From: Penicillium oxalicum
Taxonomy: Eukaryota > Ascomycota > Eurotiomycetes > Eurotiales > Aspergillaceae
Assembly: GCF_001723175.1 (NCBI RefSeq)
Contig: NC_064654.1
Location: forward strand, 3,472,001 to 3,536,000
Direction of reading: 5' to 3'
DNA length: 64,000 bases
Under the pieces are notes generated by a model. The model was not told the origin of the DNA and did no database searches. It saw only the letters and a list, made by a program, of their open reading frames with translations. Positions within the stretch are counted from its first letter, which is position 1. Each line of letters opens with the position of its first letter. Below, piece by piece: positions 59,801 to 64,000 of this stretch. The position numbers and the translations under genes are program-made.

Positions 59801-62668
59801 ACGGCCTCATGTCACGGAGTGACGAGTTCTTCTCACGCGCATCAAAAGCACTTCATCTGAAGGAAATCACGGGATCACTGGCTGGAGTCCTCGACCGTCT
59901 GCAGAATTTGCAAGACGAGTCCTCCAGTGCCCTTCCCCTGGCAGCAGCTCTTGTGGCAAGCATTCTGCCCATTGCTACTCAATTCTACGAGATTTGTCAA
60001 GACCTTACTCTCCGATTTACCTCCGTCCACCGTGAGATATGCAAGACATCTTACGTCTTGACCAAGACTTTCACGCAGGTGGCATCGGAAGGGTTCTGCA
60101 GCCCTGCCGAAGCATCTCAGGATGAAGGTAAAGAAGGCAAAATGGAGAGTGGAACCGGTCTCGGTGACGGTGAAGGTGCGGAGGATATCAGCAAGGATGT
60201 TGGAGATGATGAAGACCTGTCTGAACTGGCACAGCAAGCTCAGAAGGAAGACGCCGAGAAAGATGAGATGGAGGATTCTGCCGAGGCTGTCAATATGGAT
60301 CAAGAAGAGCTCGAAGGTGAAACGGGCGATCACAAGGAGGAGGAAGGCGAAGACGAGGACAAGGGCGATGAAGATGATGAGAACGAGGATGATATTGATG
60401 AGGAGGTTGGAAGTGTCGACGGCCTTGACTCGGGAGCTGTAGATGAGAAGCTATGGGACGGTGCCAATGATGAACAGCAGAAGGAGACGGAGAACGAGGA
60501 AGGGAAGGGCCAGGCTGAAGACGATCAGCAGACCGCGGCCCAGGAACAGAAGAAAGATGGCGAAGAAGGTCCCAAGGGTGAAGAAGGAGAGGAGGACGAG
60601 GACGAGGAGGAGGACGAGGAGGAGGAAGGAAGCCCCTGACGACGAGGGCGAAGCTATTGGTCGTGAAGACATGGATGTCACAGACCCGCAAGCTAAGGAG
60701 CAAGAAACCTTAGAACTCCCAGAGGAAATGCAGCTGGATGGTGACGACCAAGGCGAAGGCGACGAGGGAGAGGATGATGATGGCATGGACGACCTCTCAG
60801 ACATGGGGCCTCTGCCAGAGGAGGAACAAAATGAAAAGCAGCAAGCCGATGGGGATGAGGATGAGGATGAGGATATGGATATGAATGCCGATGAACAAGC
60901 AGTCGGTGACGATGAGGAGATGGGAGAGGAAGGCGAAGAGACAAACGAAGGCGAGGGTCAAGAGGAGGAGAACGAGGCGGGAGGTGACGAGGCGGAAGAT
61001 CCTGAGCAGGAAGAGTTCCTCACCCAGCGGGATGAGAATGAAGCAGCCGGCGACGAAGTTGCCCCAAGTGACGCTGTGAACGGTGGACTCGCTGCTGATC
61101 AAGATCAGAACGAAAACAAAGGAGCTTCGGGTGATGCGCAGCAGGAAAGCGGTTCGACCGACCCAACTGCCAATGCTGAGCAACAGACAGGCGCGGCCAA
61201 GGATAGTGAGGAAAGCAAACGCAGTCGCGATGCTGGCGGTGCCGAGGACTCAGCACCCAATGAGCCTCAGATGCAAGCCTTCAAGAAACTCGGCGATATC
61301 CTCGAGCAGTGGCATCGTCGGCAGAAGGAAGTTCTCAACCCGTCTCAGGAAGAAGAGGAATCTCAACCTCTTCCCCAAGATACCGACATGGCAGACGCAG
61401 ACTTTGAGCATCTCAAGGATGACGACGATGTGGCCGACACTCAGGCCCTTGGCCAAGCCAATGACGATCAGGCTCAAGGTCTCGATCAGAACAAGGGTGT
61501 TGAATCCGAGAACCAACCGGGGGAGAGAGACGCCTTGCCTGACATTACAGACGATATGCAGGAGACCTTGGAGAATCAGCTGCAGGACGAAATGCAAATC
61601 GACCGTGAAGCTCCTCCCCGGGATGGCGAGTCTGCCGGTGCATTCATCCCCGGTGATCGCCCATCAGGCAATTCCACGGACGGAGCTCTTGGCACTGAGG
61701 ATATCAACGAGGAATTGGACGAGGTCGACTCGCAACTCGCGGCCATTCATCTTTCATCCTCTCTCCCGCCTCTCACCCCAGAGTCTGAAGCCCGACGGCT
61801 CTGGTCTCACTACGAGAATGCCACCAATGATCTCTCGTTGTCCCTCACCGAACAACTTCGTCTGATTCTGGCTCCCACGATGGCCACCAAACTCCGCGGC
61901 GACTTCCGTACCGGAAAGCGTCTCAACATCAAGCGCATCATTCCCTACATTGCTTCTCAGTACAAGCGGGACAAGATCTGGATGCGTCGATCGATCCCTT
62001 CCAAACGGAACTACCAGATCATGCTGGCTGTCGATGACAGCAAGTCGATGCTTGAGAGCGGCTCCGGTCAGCTTGCCTTTGAGACCCTCGCACTCGTGGC
62101 CAAGAGTCTATCCATGTTGGAGGCGGGTGATCTCTGCGTGCTGGGCTTCGGTAACGAAGACCACGTCCGTGTCGCGCACGAGTTTGGCAAACCGTTCTCA
62201 TCCGAAGCCGGCTCCCAGGTCTTCCAGCACTTCAGTTATCAGCAGACCGGAACGAATGTGCGGAAACTCATCGCCGATTCCATCGCTCTCTTCCGCGAAG
62301 CCCGATGGAAGCGATCCCCCGGCTCGGGCTCGGCTGATCTGTGGCAACTTCAGCTCATCATCTCGGATGGTATCTGTGAGGACCACGATACCATTCGCCG
62401 TTTGGTGCGACAAGCTCTTGAAGAGCGCATCATGATCGTGTTCATCATCGTGGATGCCGTCAAGGGTAGCTCGATCCTTGATCTCTCCCAGGCCAGCTTC
62501 GAAGCGGACCCGAATTCGGGGGGTGAGATGAAGTTGCGGATGAAGCGTTATCTCGAAAATTTCCCGTTCCCTTACTACTTGGTGGTTCGGGATGTTCGAG
62601 AATTGCCATCCGTCCTGGCCACTGCGCTGAAGCAGTGGTTTGCCGAGGTGGTTGACGTGTCTTCATGA
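47891..62668 (+). CDS. MDN1: midasin, giant dynein-like AAA+ ATPase of ribosome assembly, with a compensating frameshift pair
   Basis: About 4925 aa, close to yeast Mdn1/Rea1. Six AAA+ modules have Walker A motifs at about residues 301 (GLPNSGKT), 637 (GETGIGKT), 1073 (GPTSAGKT), 1363 (GETGCGKT), 1742 (GSPGVGKT) and 2051 (GPAGCGKT). Walker B forms are WVLIEDLD, WVLLDEIN, WIVLDELN, FFLLDEIS and WVLLDEMN; the sixth is degenerate (WVILDNAN). A long helical linker follows, then an Asp/Glu-rich region (about residues 4080-4610). The MIDAS domain has the D-x-S-x-S motif in AVDDSKSMLESG near residue 4715. Midasin pulls assembly factors (Ytm1, Rsa4) off pre-60S particles. The frame is +2 to about 54410, +1 to about 60630, then +2 again: stops at 54442 and 60639 would truncate it, yet conserved sequence continues. 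No canonical intron fits the first break. Total length stays a multiple of three. Confidence 0.93.
60120..61720 (+). repeat. MDN1: acidic low-complexity region of midasin (GAGGAC/GATGAG-type repeats)
   Basis: Purine-rich degenerate repeats encode long Glu/Asp runs, densest at 60290-60630 and 60830-60990. This is normal for midasin between the linker and the MIDAS domain, where the acidic region is flexible. Its low complexity makes it prone to slippage and to sequencing or assembly errors. The second frame change at about 60625-60635 falls within it. Confidence 0.85.
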
Positions 62669-63082
62669 TTTGATTGACGAGAAGAAAAAGATGGGGGAAG
62701 AAGAAAAAAAAAAGAAAGGGAGACCATGCAAACCGCATATGATTGTGTTGACATTTCATGTTTGTTTACTCGGCGTTTATGTATCTAGATGGCGTTTTGG
62801 ATGTTTTTTTTTCGTTACGTGTTTTTTTTTTGTGTATCATGAAGTCAATTTTTTTTTTACATTGAGACATTGAGACAAATTACTATATTTGATCGTCCAC
62901 CGCACTTTTAATCGTCTTTCTTCAACTGCATTTGACAATCGTTCAAACTTTAGTATGACGCACTGATAGGGAGAGATGAATGTACAATGCCGCTATTGTA
63001 ACAAGTCAAATACGCAAATGATGCAATTCCATTCCATCGACGCAGTCTGAAAAGGTGTGACCAAGCTCCTCCATCTCCCACC
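62669..63082. other. intergenic between convergent MDN1 and PRCC-like genes
   Basis: About 410 bp with several A and T homopolymers (62705-62715, 62800-62810, 62822-62830, 62850-62858). It is consistent with converging 3' untranslated regions. No gene seen. Confidence 0.4.
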
Positions 63083-64000
63083 TCACCATCCATACTTCGA
63101 CCCCGCTTCCTTCTTGTTCCTCCTCCCCGTGGCAAAGCTCTCCTCCAACGCATCCTTCTGACTACTAGCGGCATTGACCAGTTGCTGCAAGGTATGCTTG
63201 CCGGGAGCAATGGCCCGGACGGGATTATGTTGGGTGGCAGCCAGTTCGGCCTCGCTGATGGCCTGGTTGGAGGCGTATTCTTTGTCGGTATTGAAGGTGA
63301 GGATGCGAGAGTCTGCGGATGGCGCATTGCGGCCGAAGAGTTGTCGCCGCTCTGCTTTGGACAGGTTGAGATCATTGGCGATGGTGTCTAGGGATGATGA
63401 GACGGAGGCATTGCTGGGGTAATATGTTGATTCTGTGGGCCGGACGTCTGACGCCAGAGCAGGATCTTCCGAGTATGATGTGGAGGAGATCTCGTGCTCG
63501 GTTTCGGTCGTGTACACTAGCGGCTCATAGTTGCCTGTTGTGGTTGAGATGGCCGGTATGGTCTCGGTGGCGGCTCGGTCTTCCGAGGAAGATAGCGAGA
63601 AGAGGCTGACCTTTGGTTGTTTTGGTGGTGCTGATGCCGGAGCCGCTGCCGGTGCAACTTGTGTGGATGTTTCGACCGTCCGATCCACCGGGTTGGATAT
63701 CGTCGTGGTCGTTGAGGTCGGTGGGGTTGATGCGGAGGCGGTCATGGCCACCGAGGGCTTCTTTTTCTTCTGGTTTCGCGCAACTGACAATGGCCGGAAC
63801 ATCATCGGGTTTCCTTGCAGTTTGATTTCACCCGCCTCGGTCTTTTGGGGTTGCGGCTTGGGTTCCGTGAGAGACGGTGCTTCGTTGCTCGTGGGCCCAG
63901 GATTGGACTCCTGGGCCAAAGTGTTCCGCATCTCCGCATCGGCCGTCCGATCAAATCCAGGCTCGGCGCCTGTCTTCAGACTGAAGATTTTGCGCGTTGA
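63083..64000 (-). CDS. PRCC-domain protein, 3' part (runs off the right edge)
   Basis: The open frame runs from the window edge (64000) to the stop at 63083, at least 305 codons, so the start lies beyond the window. The visible upstream part reads STRKIFSLKTGAEPGFDR, then a disordered Ser/Thr/Pro/Ala-rich stretch (VSLFSLSSSEDRA), and a conserved C-terminus with NDLNLSKAERRQLFGRN, HTLQQLVNAASSQKDALEES and the final KKEAGSKYGW. The ending resembles the C-terminal domain of human PRCC (which ends in a KYGF-type motif), a nuclear protein linked to pre-mRNA splicing and MAD2B binding; fungi carry it as a PRCC-like domain. I make this match from family memory, so it is moderately sure. The 5' end is missing only because of the window boundary. 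Confidence 0.65.
   Translation of the reverse strand, partial: STRKIFSLKTGAEPGFDRTADAEMRNTLAQESNPGPTSNEAPSLTEPKPQPQKTEAGEIKLQGNPMMFRPLSVARNQKKKKPSVAMTASASTPPTSTTTTISNPVDRTVETSTQVAPAAAPASAPPKQPKVSLFSLSSSEDRAATETIPAISTTTGNYEPLVYTTETEHEISSTSYSEDPALASDVRPTESTYYPSNASVSSSLDTIANDLNLSKAERRQLFGRNAPSADSRILTFNTDKEYASNQAISEAELAATQHNPVRAIAPGKHTLQQLVNAASSQKDALEESFATGRRNKKEAGSKYGW

Overview
This window is nuclear DNA of a filamentous ascomycete. The evidence is short GT-AG introns (mostly 50-90 nt), many single-copy genes of the fungal core set, and fungus-specific families: CFEM receptor, Zn2Cys6 regulator, Iec3, Utp16, Ctk3 and an Rmd1/Rmd8-type protein. Gene content and intron style suggest Eurotiales (Aspergillus/Penicillium group), but that placement is an inference from family knowledge. 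I saw no rRNA, tRNA, CRISPR, phage or intact transposon.

Layout. 1-8.1 kb: the last codons of a gene entering from the left, a small secreted Cys-containing protein (-), a mitochondrial PPR protein (-), LSM4 (-) and the histone acetyltransferase HAT1 (-). 8.5-24.4 kb is accessory in character: a broken NACHT-type gene relic, an aminoglycoside-phosphotransferase-fold kinase (-), a secreted GH5-like glycoside hydrolase (+), a CFEM/rhodopsin-domain receptor (+), and two long stretches without recognisable genes (about 14.4-19.6 kb and 21.3-24.4 kb). 24.4-38 kb: a ZIP metal transporter, a Cdc4-like F-box/WD40 protein, a Zn2Cys6 transcription factor, the mitochondrial phosphate carrier and the INO80 subunit Iec3, all on +. 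38.8-47.4 kb: an RMD1/RMD8-type membrane protein, the U3 snoRNP protein Utp16, the CTD-kinase gamma subunit Ctk3 and a CLC chloride channel/exchanger, all on -. 47.9-62.7 kb: the very large gene for midasin (MDN1/REA1) on +, divergent from the CLC gene. The right edge carries the 3' part of a PRCC-domain gene (-).

Several genes serve RNA and ribosome metabolism or chromatin (LSM4, Utp16, midasin, PRCC-like, Ctk3, Iec3, HAT1). Others are mitochondrial or membrane proteins. No biosynthetic cluster or defence island is apparent. I did not find a clearly new biological system.

The most notable signals are structural. Conserved genes carry apparent reading-frame breaks: one in the PPR gene, two in CTK3, and a compensating pair about 6.2 kb apart in midasin. 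These point either to base-level errors in this assembly or to unrecognised introns. There is also a 6-nt microexon in the phosphate carrier gene and a first exon consisting only of ATG in LSM4. Exon boundaries were worked out by hand from splice signals and frame continuity.
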